A DNA stretch of 64,000 nt from a bacterium (lineage in GTDB: Bacteria > Verrucomicrobiota > Kiritimatiellia > CAIKKV01 > CAITUY01), in the NCBI GenBank assembly GCA_037128595.1, contig JBAXWB010000001.1:186001-250000 (forward strand). The letters run 5' to 3'. The translations under genes were made by a program, and so were the position numbers. Shown piece by piece: positions 33,385 through 43,375 of this stretch (position 1 is its first letter; every line of letters begins with the position of its first letter). The notes below the pieces were generated by a model, which was not told where the DNA came from, searched no databases, and saw only the letters and a program-made list of their open reading frames with translations.

Positions 33385-36123
33385 ATGAAAACATCTCAAG
33401 TTTATCGTGCCTTCGCTGTTGGCGTAGCTGCCATTCTCTGGCTGGTGACCTCGTCGCATGCGGCTGTCCGCAATCTTAAGGTGGTTACCGATGCCAGTCC
33501 GGATTACTCGGATATGGAGAGCATGGTGCGCTCCATGTGCAGCAACTGGGAGAAGGATGCCGACAAGATGTGGGCGCAATTCTACTGGTTGCACATTGCC
33601 CGGCGTCAGACCACGCCGATCAAGTTGCATGGATTTCCCCTGACCGATCCAATCCGGCAGTTTAACGATTATGGCTACACCATGTGCTCGACTATTTCAG
33701 GCAACAAGTGTTCGATCTGGAACTATATGGGGTATCCCTGTCGCTATTTCGATATTAACAATCATACCGTCTGTGATGTGTGGTATGAGGGGGGCTTTCA
33801 CCACTATGACAATTCGTTATCGATGTATTACACGCTTCCCGACGGCAAGACCGTGGCCAGTGTGGAAGACATTGGCAAGATAATGGCTGGACCGGAAACC
33901 GGCGGCAAGGAAGTGCTCGGCTATATTGCCCTTTATCATGCCGTCACTGGAACCAGTCCTGACGGGTTCTGTGAGGGGGCTGATGACGCCCGTCCTTTGC
34001 AACAGATCGTCCATGACTTTGTGCCCGCGTATCTCAAGTATCGCACATACTATTATGATCAGGACCGGGGACATCGCTACATTCTGAATCTGCGTGATGG
34101 TGAGGCCTATACTCGCTACTATGCGCGGCAGGATGCCAGTAGCCCATCTGCTTTGACTTACAAGGGGAACTATAAGGCCGATCCGGCATATTTTGTGCCT
34201 AATGGAACGGTTGATGGAATGCCTTTGGATCCAGAATTGGAAAATGTCCGGTATCACATCCGGGGCAATGGGGATCGCAGCTATATTCCCATTCTGGACT
34301 CTGCACATTTGCTCGGATCCCTCCATAGTGCAGGTAACATCCGGGCTCTGGCCCCCGGGCTCCAGCCTGTTATTGCGGGCAAACCAGGTGAGGCAATATT
34401 TAAGGTTGAGGGAGCCAATGTCATTACAAGTCTTAAGATCAAGGCGTTGGGAGTTCTGGCTACGGTTGAAGACGGGTTGTCCATTGCCATCTCTACCAGC
34501 AACGGAATGCAATGGAAAGAGGTCTGGAAAAGCGACAAAGCCGGTGAACCTAAGGCCGATCTCAAATTGATAGATGAAGTCAATGGTGCCTATGAGGTTT
34601 TGGTAAAAGTGACCCTTCTGGCCAGGACGAAGCCGGAAGATGCTCAACTTAAATCCATTCGATTTGACACGATCACTGAGGTCAATAGTAAGACTCAACC
34701 CCAATTGCAGTTGGGTAAGAACACGGTTTATGTTGGGATCGGCGAGCAGACAGAATCCATTGTTATCTGGCCTGAGTTGCAGGCGGGTCATTATAAACCC
34801 TTTGCTGTGGACGAGAAGAACATCAAGTGTGCGGATGAGAATCCCGGCTACTACGGGACAATCACCCCGGCCACTCCTAATGCGGAGGGGTATGTGGTCT
34901 TTAAAGTCGACGCACCGACCGACATTACACGGATCACTTATGGGGGGCGTCTCTGTAACCGTGTCCCAAAGAGCCATATTGATTTTTCGCACAGTTTTGA
35001 TGGCGGCAAGACTTGGATCAAGAGTTACACTCTGACCGACACCAAGGCCCCTTGGGATGTGATTCATTATGAAGCTGTCGATGTTATACCGGCGGGAACA
35101 CGTAGTGTCCTGTTCAGATACGCGCTGACAACACCCTCAACCGAAGCTCCTGCCTGTGGGCTTTACGCGGTTCGAATGGAGGTCAACCACAAGCCGGCCA
35201 TGCCTGGTGGCGGACCAGTGGAGGTGACGTTCAATTGGAGCGAACGCCAGAAAGATTACACGTTGGTGCCGCGATCCCATGTTCAGTTGGTGGATAAATT
35301 CCCAAGCACCTATATCATTAACGTCGGGGGGGCTGATCATCCCATTGTGGATGCCCTGACTGTGAATCCCAAGGGGGCGATGGGTGTGGTCAAGTACGGC
35401 TATAGTGATGGCAAGGATGTCGGGGGTGAAAAGTGGGTCGGGAAATGGGCCACTTACGGAAAGAATCTGGCCGCGGGAAAGCCATACACCGTGTCGGTTC
35501 CCTCGGCAACGACCTGGGGCGCCGGAGATCCTGAAGGGAAGAGACTCACCTCTGGCAGAGTTGGGTCAAGTTATACCGGGGGAGGCACCTATGCGATGGG
35601 AGCCCTTTATCAGGCGGGTACCCACCCGGAAATCGTGGTTGACCTTGGCGCTCCCCAGAAGTGTGCGGCCTTCCGTATTCATGTCCTCGGTTATCCTGGA
35701 TGGGATGCACTTAAGGGTGAGGTCAAAGATCAGGTTGAAGTCCTCACGAGTCTCGATGGAAAAGATTATAAGAGTGCCGGAGCTTTTGATTCCAACCTGC
35801 GCTGGAAGGAGTTGCCGGTTAATTTTATGTGGCCTGATTACGAAGGATTACAGGCCTATAATTTCTTCCTGCCGCTGGCTGTTCCCGTGGATGCGCGTTA
35901 CGTGAAATACAGCCTTACTCCGAAGCGGAGTATGGGGGTCACCCAGGTACAGGTGCTTGATGGATTCAAATTTGAGCCCTTTGATCTGAAGATTGCCCTG
36001 CCAGATCCCACCAGCAATGGTAAAGCGCCCCCCAAAGCAGATTTAAGTCCCAATGCTAAACAATGGAAGGAAAGCGAATTACCCACAACGATCGGACAGC
36101 CGGTGAAGCGTTCTGAGCGGTGA
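33385..36123 (+). CDS. Secreted transglutaminase-like protein with discoidin C-terminus, paralog 1
   Basis: 912 residues. Signal peptide ends at VTSSHA. N-terminal papain-like transglutaminase core with Cys101, His127 and Asp142 in the stretch YGYTMC...NNHTVCDVWYEGGFHHYDNS. Its spacing (26 and 15) equals that of the paralog at 41349. The middle holds beta-rich repeats with Asp-box-like motifs (FDGGKTW). Residues ~690-850 look like an F5/8 type C discoidin domain (NLAAGKPYTVS, LTSGRVGSS, EIVVDLGAPQK). Likely a peptidase or cross-linking enzyme acting on glycoprotein or surface polymer; activity not proven. Confidence 0.68.
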   Translation: MKTSQVYRAFAVGVAAILWLVTSSHAAVRNLKVVTDASPDYSDMESMVRSMCSNWEKDADKMWAQFYWLHIARRQTTPIKLHGFPLTDPIRQFNDYGYTMCSTISGNKCSIWNYMGYPCRYFDINNHTVCDVWYEGGFHHYDNSLSMYYTLPDGKTVASVEDIGKIMAGPETGGKEVLGYIALYHAVTGTSPDGFCEGADDARPLQQIVHDFVPAYLKYRTYYYDQDRGHRYILNLRDGEAYTRYYARQDASSPSALTYKGNYKADPAYFVPNGTVDGMPLDPELENVRYHIRGNGDRSYIPILDSAHLLGSLHSAGNIRALAPGLQPVIAGKPGEAIFKVEGANVITSLKIKALGVLATVEDGLSIAISTSNGMQWKEVWKSDKAGEPKADLKLIDEVNGAYEVLVKVTLLARTKPEDAQLKSIRFDTITEVNSKTQPQLQLGKNTVYVGIGEQTESIVIWPELQAGHYKPFAVDEKNIKCADENPGYYGTITPATPNAEGYVVFKVDAPTDITRITYGGRLCNRVPKSHIDFSHSFDGGKTWIKSYTLTDTKAPWDVIHYEAVDVIPAGTRSVLFRYALTTPSTEAPACGLYAVRMEVNHKPAMPGGGPVEVTFNWSERQKDYTLVPRSHVQLVDKFPSTYIINVGGADHPIVDALTVNPKGAMGVVKYGYSDGKDVGGEKWVGKWATYGKNLAAGKPYTVSVPSATTWGAGDPEGKRLTSGRVGSSYTGGGTYAMGALYQAGTHPEIVVDLGAPQKCAAFRIHVLGYPGWDALKGEVKDQVEVLTSLDGKDYKSAGAFDSNLRWKELPVNFMWPDYEGLQAYNFFLPLAVPVDARYVKYSLTPKRSMGVTQVQVLDGFKFEPFDLKIALPDPTSNGKAPPKADLSPNAKQWKESELPTTIGQPVKRSER

Positions 36124-36135
36124 GGTGATTGATCC

Positions 36136-38187
36136 ATGCAGGCCCAGACCATTACCATGACGACGCTTCGGGAAGAAAGGCTATCGCTACCGTGTGCTAA
36201 TTTGGGTACGGAAAATCCTTTGCCTTTCTTCCGGTTGCCCGCTGATGATATCTCCATGTCTGTGGATGTCTCGGTGGATGAGGAGGATCGGCGACGGCTT
36301 GGATGGCGTTGTGGGCATCGTGTTCTGCCTTATCGTCTGCAAGACGGATTTGATCGTCAGCTTGAGGATCGCGATATTCAGGTGCTAATATTGGAAAATG
36401 AACATTTATGTGCAATGGTCGCGCCCGGGCTTGGCGGGCGCCTGTTATCCCTTTTCGACAAGGAGGCCCAACGCGAACTACTTGATCGTAATCCCGTTTT
36501 TCAGCCTGCTAACCTGGCATTACGCAACGCCTGGTTCAGCGGCGGAATTGAATTTAATGTCGGTCAATTCGGCCATCATTATCTGACCTGTTCACCATTA
36601 TTTGCCGCCCGTATTACCGGCTCCACGGGCGAACCGGCATTGAGGGTTTATGAATGGGATCGCGTCAAATGTTTCCCCTACCAGATTGATTTTCATTTGC
36701 CGCCCGGATCACGCTTTTTGTTTACCCATGTCCGGATTGTTAATCCACATGACCATGAAATTCCAATGTACTGGTGGACCAATATGGCTTTGCCGGAAAA
36801 TGAGAAAACCCGTGTGCTCTGTCCGGCTGACACGATTTTGGATACCGACTTGGATGCCCCCCTTGTGGCCCGGTCGGGTGCGCCATGGAAAGCAGAGGGA
36901 CATGACTTGACCTATGGCTGCAAAATGCCTCGCCCACGTGAGTGCTTTTTCCGGATTCCGACGGCCCAGCGGCCTTGGGAGGCTGTGGTCGAGGCTGATG
37001 GACGGGGCTTCGTTCATGTTTCAACCCCGCAGTTGATGGGGCGTAAAGTTTTTTACTGGGGCAGGGGACCGGATGGGAAGCATTGGCAGGAATTTCTTTC
37101 TGTTCCTGGACGGGCCTATTTGGAGATCCAGGCGGGGCTTGCCCGCACTCAGATGGAACATGTACCGATGCCGGCGGGGGAGACATATGAGTGGACGGAA
37201 GCGTTCGGGAGCATTTCAGTGGATGCAGAACTGGCTCATTCCCAGGATTGGGCAGAAGCAACAGGGTGCGTTGAAGTTGATCTCGTTGCGCGGTTACCTA
37301 AACGGGTGATCCATTCCCTTGACGCATGTTTCTGTCAACTTGCCAAGCAAAGTGGATCGAATTTGCTCGCTCGCGGCTCCGGATGGGGTGCGCTCGAACG
37401 GCGTCGTCTAGCCGCTCTGCATTTGGCCGATAATATACCCGTTGAATTTGATTTCGGGGAAACGGGCGAGGAACAGCGGCCGTGGGTGGAATTATTGGAG
37501 GAAGGGTATTTCCCGCTTTCAAAAGAGCCGGGGCATCTTATGACTCAACCGGAGTGGCAGTTCTTGTTGAAACGTTCCATTATGGAAGGCCGTTCAGATC
37601 ACTGGTTGGCGTGGTGGCACCTGGGTAATATGTGCATGGAGAACCGCGACTATGTGGGGGCGCGGCAAGCTTGGGAAAGTTCGCTTGATCGGCAGGTGAC
37701 GGGATGGGCGCTTCGGAATCTGGCTATTGCTACTGCCCGTACGTCGTCTCCCCGGCTTTCCGCTTCTTTCAGGATGAAGCCGGAACCACCCTCTACTGAT
37801 GCGGCGATGTTATTGCTTAGGGCATGGGAGGTTGGTCCCAGAATTGCGCCACTCGCCATCGAAGCGGCGAGAATGCTCCTTGTGACCAAGCAACATGAGC
37901 GCTTATCGACCTTTCTCGCTTCTCTTCCCGAGTTGATTCGCCAGCATGAGCGTATCGTTCTTCTTGCTGCATCCTCTGCTCTGGAAATGGGCCGTTTGAG
38001 CGAAGTCGAGCCGGTCTTTCATCGGCATTATGTCAGTATCCGCGAAGGGGAAACGACGCTTACGGAACTCTGGTACGGATACTATGAAAGAAAGCTGGCA
38101 GCAGGGAAGCCGGTCGAAGAGGCCTTGCGAAACTATGTTCGTAAAGAGTTTCCTCTACCAGTGCATCTTGCATTTCGCCTAATATGA
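36136..38187 (+). CDS. DUF5107 protein (mutarotase-like fold plus C-terminal helical repeats)
   Basis: 683 residues, no signal peptide. Residues ~60-400 match the DUF5107 pattern (ILENEHLCAMVAPGLGGRL, WFSGGIEFNVGQFGHHYLT, MYWWTNMALPE), a galactose-mutarotase-like beta-supersandwich. The C-terminal third is helical and TPR-like (WWHLGNMCMENRDYVGARQA). Proteins of this type occur in PVC and Bacteroidota carbohydrate loci and are thought to act on sugars or oligosaccharides in the cytoplasm. It starts 12 bp after the preceding gene. Confidence 0.78.
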   Translation: MQAQTITMTTLREERLSLPCANLGTENPLPFFRLPADDISMSVDVSVDEEDRRRLGWRCGHRVLPYRLQDGFDRQLEDRDIQVLILENEHLCAMVAPGLGGRLLSLFDKEAQRELLDRNPVFQPANLALRNAWFSGGIEFNVGQFGHHYLTCSPLFAARITGSTGEPALRVYEWDRVKCFPYQIDFHLPPGSRFLFTHVRIVNPHDHEIPMYWWTNMALPENEKTRVLCPADTILDTDLDAPLVARSGAPWKAEGHDLTYGCKMPRPRECFFRIPTAQRPWEAVVEADGRGFVHVSTPQLMGRKVFYWGRGPDGKHWQEFLSVPGRAYLEIQAGLARTQMEHVPMPAGETYEWTEAFGSISVDAELAHSQDWAEATGCVEVDLVARLPKRVIHSLDACFCQLAKQSGSNLLARGSGWGALERRRLAALHLADNIPVEFDFGETGEEQRPWVELLEEGYFPLSKEPGHLMTQPEWQFLLKRSIMEGRSDHWLAWWHLGNMCMENRDYVGARQAWESSLDRQVTGWALRNLAIATARTSSPRLSASFRMKPEPPSTDAAMLLLRAWEVGPRIAPLAIEAARMLLVTKQHERLSTFLASLPELIRQHERIVLLAASSALEMGRLSEVEPVFHRHYVSIREGETTLTELWYGYYERKLAAGKPVEEALRNYVRKEFPLPVHLAFRLI

Positions 38188-38205
38188 TAGAAAAACGATC
38201 GGACT

Positions 38206-38970
38206 ATGTCATTTAACTTGATGTCATTTTTGATGGAGAAACGGCCCTGTTCCATTGCTGTTCTACCCTGGCCTGCCCACCTGCGGCTCCTGGTTTTAGC
38301 GCCTCACCCTGATGATTTCGACGCCATCGGCGTCACCCTGCGATTCCTGATGCAGAAGGGGAACACTCTGGATGTTGTTGTGTCTAGAACCGGGAGTGGG
38401 GTCGAGGATGAGTATCGACCTGGTTTGAATCTTGAGGGGAAGGCAGATCTGAGAGAGTGCGAGCAGCGGGCAAGTTTGCGTTTTTTTGGATTGCCGGAGT
38501 CCTGCATGGAGTTCCTGTCGTTCGATAATGATATGGGGGATCAATTAATTGATAATCCTGCCAACCTTGCCAAAATCGAAAAGGTGCTTCAGGAAAAATC
38601 ACCCGACCTTGTTTTCCTCCCTCACGGCAATGATACTAACAGTGGGCATCAGGCCATGCATTCCCTTTTCAAACAGGCCGCACCACGGTGTGGGCGTCCT
38701 TTCGTCGCATTTCTCAATCGCGATGCCAAAACGGTAGCTATGCGAACCGATGTCTATTTGCCATTTGGCCCGGATCAAGCTCGGTGGAAGGGCGAACTGT
38801 TGCGATTCCATGACTCTCAGCAACAGCGTAATCTTCGCACACGTGGATCCGGTTTCGATGATCGTGTCATGCAACTCAATGCCCGAACGGCTGGTGAGTT
38901 GCACATTAGTGAGCTATATTCTGAAGCCTTTGAGATGGAGTGTTACACTATGCCTGCGGAGAAATTATAA
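38206..38970 (+). CDS. PIG-L family deacetylase
   Basis: 254 residues. N-terminal zinc-site signature VLAPHPDDFDAIG (the (A/P)HPDD motif) and a later HGNDTNSGHQA stretch, with the His that completes the site. PIG-L/LmbE enzymes remove N-acetyl groups from GlcNAc-type sugars, so an N-acetylated sugar could be part of the substrate. ATG 38233 is an alternative start. Cytoplasmic. Confidence 0.88.
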   Translation: MSFNLMSFLMEKRPCSIAVLPWPAHLRLLVLAPHPDDFDAIGVTLRFLMQKGNTLDVVVSRTGSGVEDEYRPGLNLEGKADLRECEQRASLRFFGLPESCMEFLSFDNDMGDQLIDNPANLAKIEKVLQEKSPDLVFLPHGNDTNSGHQAMHSLFKQAAPRCGRPFVAFLNRDAKTVAMRTDVYLPFGPDQARWKGELLRFHDSQQQRNLRTRGSGFDDRVMQLNARTAGELHISELYSEAFEMECYTMPAEKL

Positions 38971-38987
38971 TAAAATCAGGTCTCGCT

Positions 38988-39830
38988 ATGCGCACACGAC
39001 TTATTCGCATCACAACCACAAGCTTAATCTTGCCGACAATTCTCAGTCGGGCTCATCCGCTTGAGAAAACGCGCAATCTGGAACATGCCGGGCGATGGCT
39101 TCAACGGGCGGGTGAGGCCAAATCCGATCTGGTACTACTTCCTGAAGGTTTTGCAACAAAAGGCCTGAAACAGACGTTTATCGGTACATGTGCTTCCTAC
39201 AGGCAAATCTGTGAGGCCTTGCCGGGCGGGGAGATCGCTGAATTTGTTGCGACCTATGCCCGGCGGTATTCCATGAATGTTGTCGCGCCCATTTTTGAAC
39301 GTGATGGGGCTCATCTGTATAATACGGCGGCAATCTTCGACCGCCGGGGCGTTCTGGTGGGAAAATATCGCAAAACACACTTGCCGCCGCCCGGGGAAGC
39401 CTCCATTTTTACGGCCGGAAATGAGACGTCTGTTTTTGAATTGGATTTCGGGCGGGTCGCTGTGGCTATCTGCTATGATCTCAATTTTCCCGAATTGGCG
39501 CGAACCTATGCGCTCAAGGGGGCGGAGTTATTGTGCTGGCCAACCATGTGGGGGAATACGGCCGACTACCAGCTTGCCTTTATGCGAGGACAGGCATTGG
39601 CTAATACCATATTTTTTGCGGGGGCTAATTTCTGCATGCCGGTCAAGGCCGGTCATCCGGGGCAAAGTGCCATTATCGCGCCCGATGGCTGCATTCTGGC
39701 CAACACCGGTAATCGCCCGGGCATTGCCACTGCGGTGATTGATTTAAATCACCCTCGACTCAAGGAACGGCGTGTGTTGATCAAGGGGCGCCGCCCATCA
39801 CTATACAGGAAATTGGTGAAAGCCCTGTAA
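38988..39830 (+). CDS. Carbon-nitrogen hydrolase (nitrilase/amidase superfamily)
   Basis: 280 residues from ATG 38988 (AGGT upstream); the longer frame from 38940 overlaps PIG-L. Catalytic Glu in LVLLPEGF, Lys in GKYRKTHL and Cys in VAICYDLNFPE make the Glu-Lys-Cys triad. It hydrolyses an amide or nitrile bond; substrate unknown. Next to the PIG-L deacetylase it may process amide-linked sugar substituents (inference). Its stop overlaps the MFS start by one base (TAATG). Confidence 0.88.
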   Translation: MRTRLIRITTTSLILPTILSRAHPLEKTRNLEHAGRWLQRAGEAKSDLVLLPEGFATKGLKQTFIGTCASYRQICEALPGGEIAEFVATYARRYSMNVVAPIFERDGAHLYNTAAIFDRRGVLVGKYRKTHLPPPGEASIFTAGNETSVFELDFGRVAVAICYDLNFPELARTYALKGAELLCWPTMWGNTADYQLAFMRGQALANTIFFAGANFCMPVKAGHPGQSAIIAPDGCILANTGNRPGIATAVIDLNHPRLKERRVLIKGRRPSLYRKLVKAL

Positions 39831-41338
39831 TGGATGCCACTCCTAACTACCGTGTTGGCAACCTTGTCTATACGAAACGGGGGCTATTATCGCTATTCTT
39901 ATGGCTGATTTGGTTTGATTTCTGTTTTCAGCTGATGGAGATGGTCATTCCTCCTGTTTTGCAGTTCCGTCTTAAGAACGATCTCAAGGCGGATGCTTTT
40001 CTCTTTACCCTTTTCATGTCCATTTTGCCGGCCATCATTAACTTCATTCTTGCTCCGATTATCAGTATCAAATCCGATCGGCACCGCGGGCCTCGTGGGC
40101 GTCGTATTCCGTTCTTGCTCTATGGAGCGCCGGTAGCCTGCATCAGCCTCGTTTTTTTGGCGTTTGGCAATGAAATCGCCGCGTGGATTCAGAATATGTT
40201 TCTGCCGGGCCACTCTGTGGATAGTGTCACCGTCTGGACGTTCGGCAGTTTGTTTTTGGTTTTCACGGTTTCCAATGTCTTTCTCGGTACGACTTTCTAT
40301 TTTTTGTTCAACGATGTCGTGCCGGAGTCCCATTTCATCAAGTTCACCGCCTATATGCGCGCCGCTTATACACTGGCCCAGATGGTTTTTAGCTGGTTTA
40401 TTTACGGGTATTTAACTTATTGGGGGCCTCTGAACATCAACCTGAGGTTTTTTGAATTCCACGCCACGAATTTCTGGTACCCCAAGCTTATTCTGATAGG
40501 AACGGCCATTTTTTATATGGTTGCGGCCACGCTCGCATTGCTGAATATCAAGGAGCCTGAATACCCGCCACCACCTCCCCTGGGGGAAGGCGAAGGGTTC
40601 TGGGCACGTACTGGCAACACCATGCGGACACTCTTTATGGAGTGCTTCAGTCATCGCTTTTATGTGATTTATTTCATCACCTGCGTGGCAATGTGGATGA
40701 GCTTTCAGATGGGTATCTTCATGAACCCCATGCGCAAAGATGTAGGGATGGATCTGATGTTGCTGGGTAAAATTGGTGCGGGAACCGGTTTCATAGGCCT
40801 TATTCTCGCCTTGTTGACGGCCAAATACGGTTCCCGGTATCGTCCTTTGCCGCTGATGATCTTTGCCTTGAGTCTGCAGGTGGCCACCTCGTTGATTGCC
40901 TGGTTGTTCCTCATGCCCGGGCGCAGTCCGATGTTTTATATGGGTGTTGAGGTCGGTCGCAGTTTGCTCAACCTGCCGGTGTTGGTGCTGTTCAGTGTGG
41001 CTGACAGTGCGTTACCCATGTCGCTTTTGCCGCGTGACCGCTATGGTCAGTTCTGTGCTGCGCAATCGATGTTGCGCATGATCCTGGGCCAGTTTATTGG
41101 CGGACTGCTGGCCGGCTGGCTGATGCGTACCCTGGAGAATCATTTCGGAAGTTATGCCCTGCGCTTCGCGTTTGTCTGGAGCACTCTGTTCCAGGCCTTG
41201 GCCCTGGGATGTTACCTTGTCCTTTACCGTGAGTGGCAGCGATTGGGGGGCAAGGAGAGTTTTCGGCCACCACCTGTTGGTCAATCATTTGATAACTCTG
41301 ATCAATCTAACAACAAGGCTCATGTTGAAGCCACTTGA
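39830..41338 (+). CDS. MFS transporter (GPH/SLC45-like sugar carrier)
   Basis: 502 residues with about 12 hydrophobic segments. The second-loop signature SIKSDRHRGPRGRRIPFLLYG matches the SDR-x-R-x-x-RR-x-P pattern of sugar-cation symporters. It is the only inner-membrane transporter in the island and so the likely importer of the sugar released outside. Translationally coupled to the nitrilase gene. Confidence 0.88.
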   Translation: MDATPNYRVGNLVYTKRGLLSLFLWLIWFDFCFQLMEMVIPPVLQFRLKNDLKADAFLFTLFMSILPAIINFILAPIISIKSDRHRGPRGRRIPFLLYGAPVACISLVFLAFGNEIAAWIQNMFLPGHSVDSVTVWTFGSLFLVFTVSNVFLGTTFYFLFNDVVPESHFIKFTAYMRAAYTLAQMVFSWFIYGYLTYWGPLNINLRFFEFHATNFWYPKLILIGTAIFYMVAATLALLNIKEPEYPPPPPLGEGEGFWARTGNTMRTLFMECFSHRFYVIYFITCVAMWMSFQMGIFMNPMRKDVGMDLMLLGKIGAGTGFIGLILALLTAKYGSRYRPLPLMIFALSLQVATSLIAWLFLMPGRSPMFYMGVEVGRSLLNLPVLVLFSVADSALPMSLLPRDRYGQFCAAQSMLRMILGQFIGGLLAGWLMRTLENHFGSYALRFAFVWSTLFQALALGCYLVLYREWQRLGGKESFRPPPVGQSFDNSDQSNNKAHVEAT

Positions 41339-41348
41339 GGATAAATTG

Positions 41349-43364
41349 ATGAAAACAAAGGATATTTTTAGGCAAAAAGTGATGCGATCTGCTCTGGCCG
41401 CAGGGGTGTTCGCAATATCAGGAACCCCATTCGTTGGGTATGGGGCGGAACTCCCTGTCGTGGTGAGTCACATTAAAGTGCTTTCCGATAAGGTTGAGGA
41501 CGTCTCCAGTCCCGAGGATTGGCGTAAGACGTACATCAAGCAGGGGATGAGCGATCAGGAAAAAACGCTGGCTATCTGGAAAACGGTGGTGAAGTACCGT
41601 CATCAGACCGTTCCGCCAAACGAGTATCTTGGTGATATGCATGACATCTTCAAGACTATCCATGTTTACGGTTATGGCCAATGCTGTTGCGCCTCGGCCT
41701 GCTGTGAATCGTTGGCGCGTTACCTCGGGTTTGAAGCGCGTGGGCGTATCATCAATGCACATAGTGTGCCGGAGGTGTTTTATGGGGGTGCCTGGCATCT
41801 GATTGATGGTTCGTTGATGAACTACTTCCTGAAGGGAGACGGCTCGATTGCCAGTGTGGACGATGTTCGCCATGACGTACGGGGCTGGTTCGACCAGAAC
41901 CCCGGGGAGGCAAAGGAGCTGCGCGGTAACGGTGCCAAACTGCGTGCTTTTTCAGCGAATGAAGGATGGAAGCACGGTCCGGCGCTTTTGGCGGGTAGTA
42001 CCTTTTACGATGCCAACGGAATCAACCCGGCAGGATGGCATGGCTGGTGGTCAAACATGCAGGAATATGATTGGTCCGATGAGAAAGCCAAGGTTTTTGA
42101 TTACGGTGGCATGATGGGGTACCAGCTCAACATTCAGCTGCGTCCCGGTGAGCGGATCACGCGCAACTGGTTTGACAAGGGCGACCACATTAATGCCCCC
42201 GAGGGCAATCCGGGCCTTCTGGGTAATAATCGTGGTCCACTTGGCCTTCAGGCAAAATGGGGCGACATCGCCCCAGGCCGTATCGGCAACGGCACGCATG
42301 AATATGATGTGCCGCTGACCAGCGAGGGACTGCCTGCAGCTTGCCTGCAATTTGAGAACCTCAAGGTCGGTAAATCGCCGGCGTTGACTACCGTCGATGC
42401 CGCCAAGTCCGGGGTGATGGTTATTCGCATGCCCAGCAGTTATGTTTACCTTGGCGGTACCATCTCTTTGCGACCGGTGGTTACCAAAGGTGCGGTGACC
42501 CTGTCCGTCAGTCGCAATCAGGGGTTGGACTGGGAAGAGTTGGCGGTATACAATTCGACACTTGCGGCGCCGGTCGAAATAGACCTGAGCAAGTATATTC
42601 GGCGCTTTTATGACTACCGCCTCAAATTCACCTTCACTGGCATAGCCGGTCTCGACGTTCTGCGTATCAGTCAGCGCATTCAGCATGCCCAGACGCCACT
42701 GCCTGCGCTAACCGTCGGACGCAATGCCATCACTTTTTCAACTGATCCTGAAGAAGGCACGATTACCTATGAAGGCAACATGGACATAGAACAGGCACAA
42801 CAGCATCAGCAGCTTGCTTATACCGACTTTCATCCGGTGGTTGAAGGCTTAAAGGCCAAGTATTTGGCTGTGGGTGAGACCGGTCTGGGTACCGCAACTT
42901 TTTCGCTGACCTCCCCGGGAGATATGAAACGAGTTCGAATGAGTATGCACTACCGCGCCCGCGACCTGAAGGGCAAAGACGGCTATGATGCGGATCTTTC
43001 ATTTGATGCCGGAAAGACATGGCAGTCTGTTGCAAAATTCGACAAGGGGCAGCCTGCCAACGAGCGATACGTGATTTTTGAAACGGTGCCGAAGGACGTC
43101 CATAAGGCGTTACTGCGGTTGAGCGGGTATCAGAATAACACCGCCTGCATTTTTAATTTGCGTGTGGATGTCGACTACGTCGAACCACATGGCGGCTTCC
43201 GCCCTGTGAAGATCACCTATGTGTGGGAAGAGAACGGTGTGGGCAAACAGGACATCCACATTGCCAAAACGCCGCAGGAGACCTATGCCATTACTTGTGC
43301 TGCTGCGCCGCTGATGAAGAGTATCGTGCTTGAGCTGGCTCCAACTGTAACGATGAAATTTTGA
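41349..43364 (+). CDS. Secreted transglutaminase-like protein, paralog 2
   Basis: 671 residues from ATG 41349 (TGAGGA upstream); the longer frame from 41154 runs through the transporter gene. Signal peptide ends near PFVGYGA. Core YGYGQCCCASACCESLARYL, then INAHSVPEVFYGGAWHLIDGS gives Cys112, His138 and Asp153, a complete transglutaminase/papain-like triad. The rest is beta-rich (TVGRNAITFSTDP, LSFDAGKTWQ). It lacks the discoidin end of paralog 1 at 33385. Extracellular or periplasmic. Confidence 0.72.
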   Translation: MKTKDIFRQKVMRSALAAGVFAISGTPFVGYGAELPVVVSHIKVLSDKVEDVSSPEDWRKTYIKQGMSDQEKTLAIWKTVVKYRHQTVPPNEYLGDMHDIFKTIHVYGYGQCCCASACCESLARYLGFEARGRIINAHSVPEVFYGGAWHLIDGSLMNYFLKGDGSIASVDDVRHDVRGWFDQNPGEAKELRGNGAKLRAFSANEGWKHGPALLAGSTFYDANGINPAGWHGWWSNMQEYDWSDEKAKVFDYGGMMGYQLNIQLRPGERITRNWFDKGDHINAPEGNPGLLGNNRGPLGLQAKWGDIAPGRIGNGTHEYDVPLTSEGLPAACLQFENLKVGKSPALTTVDAAKSGVMVIRMPSSYVYLGGTISLRPVVTKGAVTLSVSRNQGLDWEELAVYNSTLAAPVEIDLSKYIRRFYDYRLKFTFTGIAGLDVLRISQRIQHAQTPLPALTVGRNAITFSTDPEEGTITYEGNMDIEQAQQHQQLAYTDFHPVVEGLKAKYLAVGETGLGTATFSLTSPGDMKRVRMSMHYRARDLKGKDGYDADLSFDAGKTWQSVAKFDKGQPANERYVIFETVPKDVHKALLRLSGYQNNTACIFNLRVDVDYVEPHGGFRPVKITYVWEENGVGKQDIHIAKTPQETYAITCAAAPLMKSIVLELAPTVTMKF

Positions 43365-43375
43365 GAGGATTTCAA

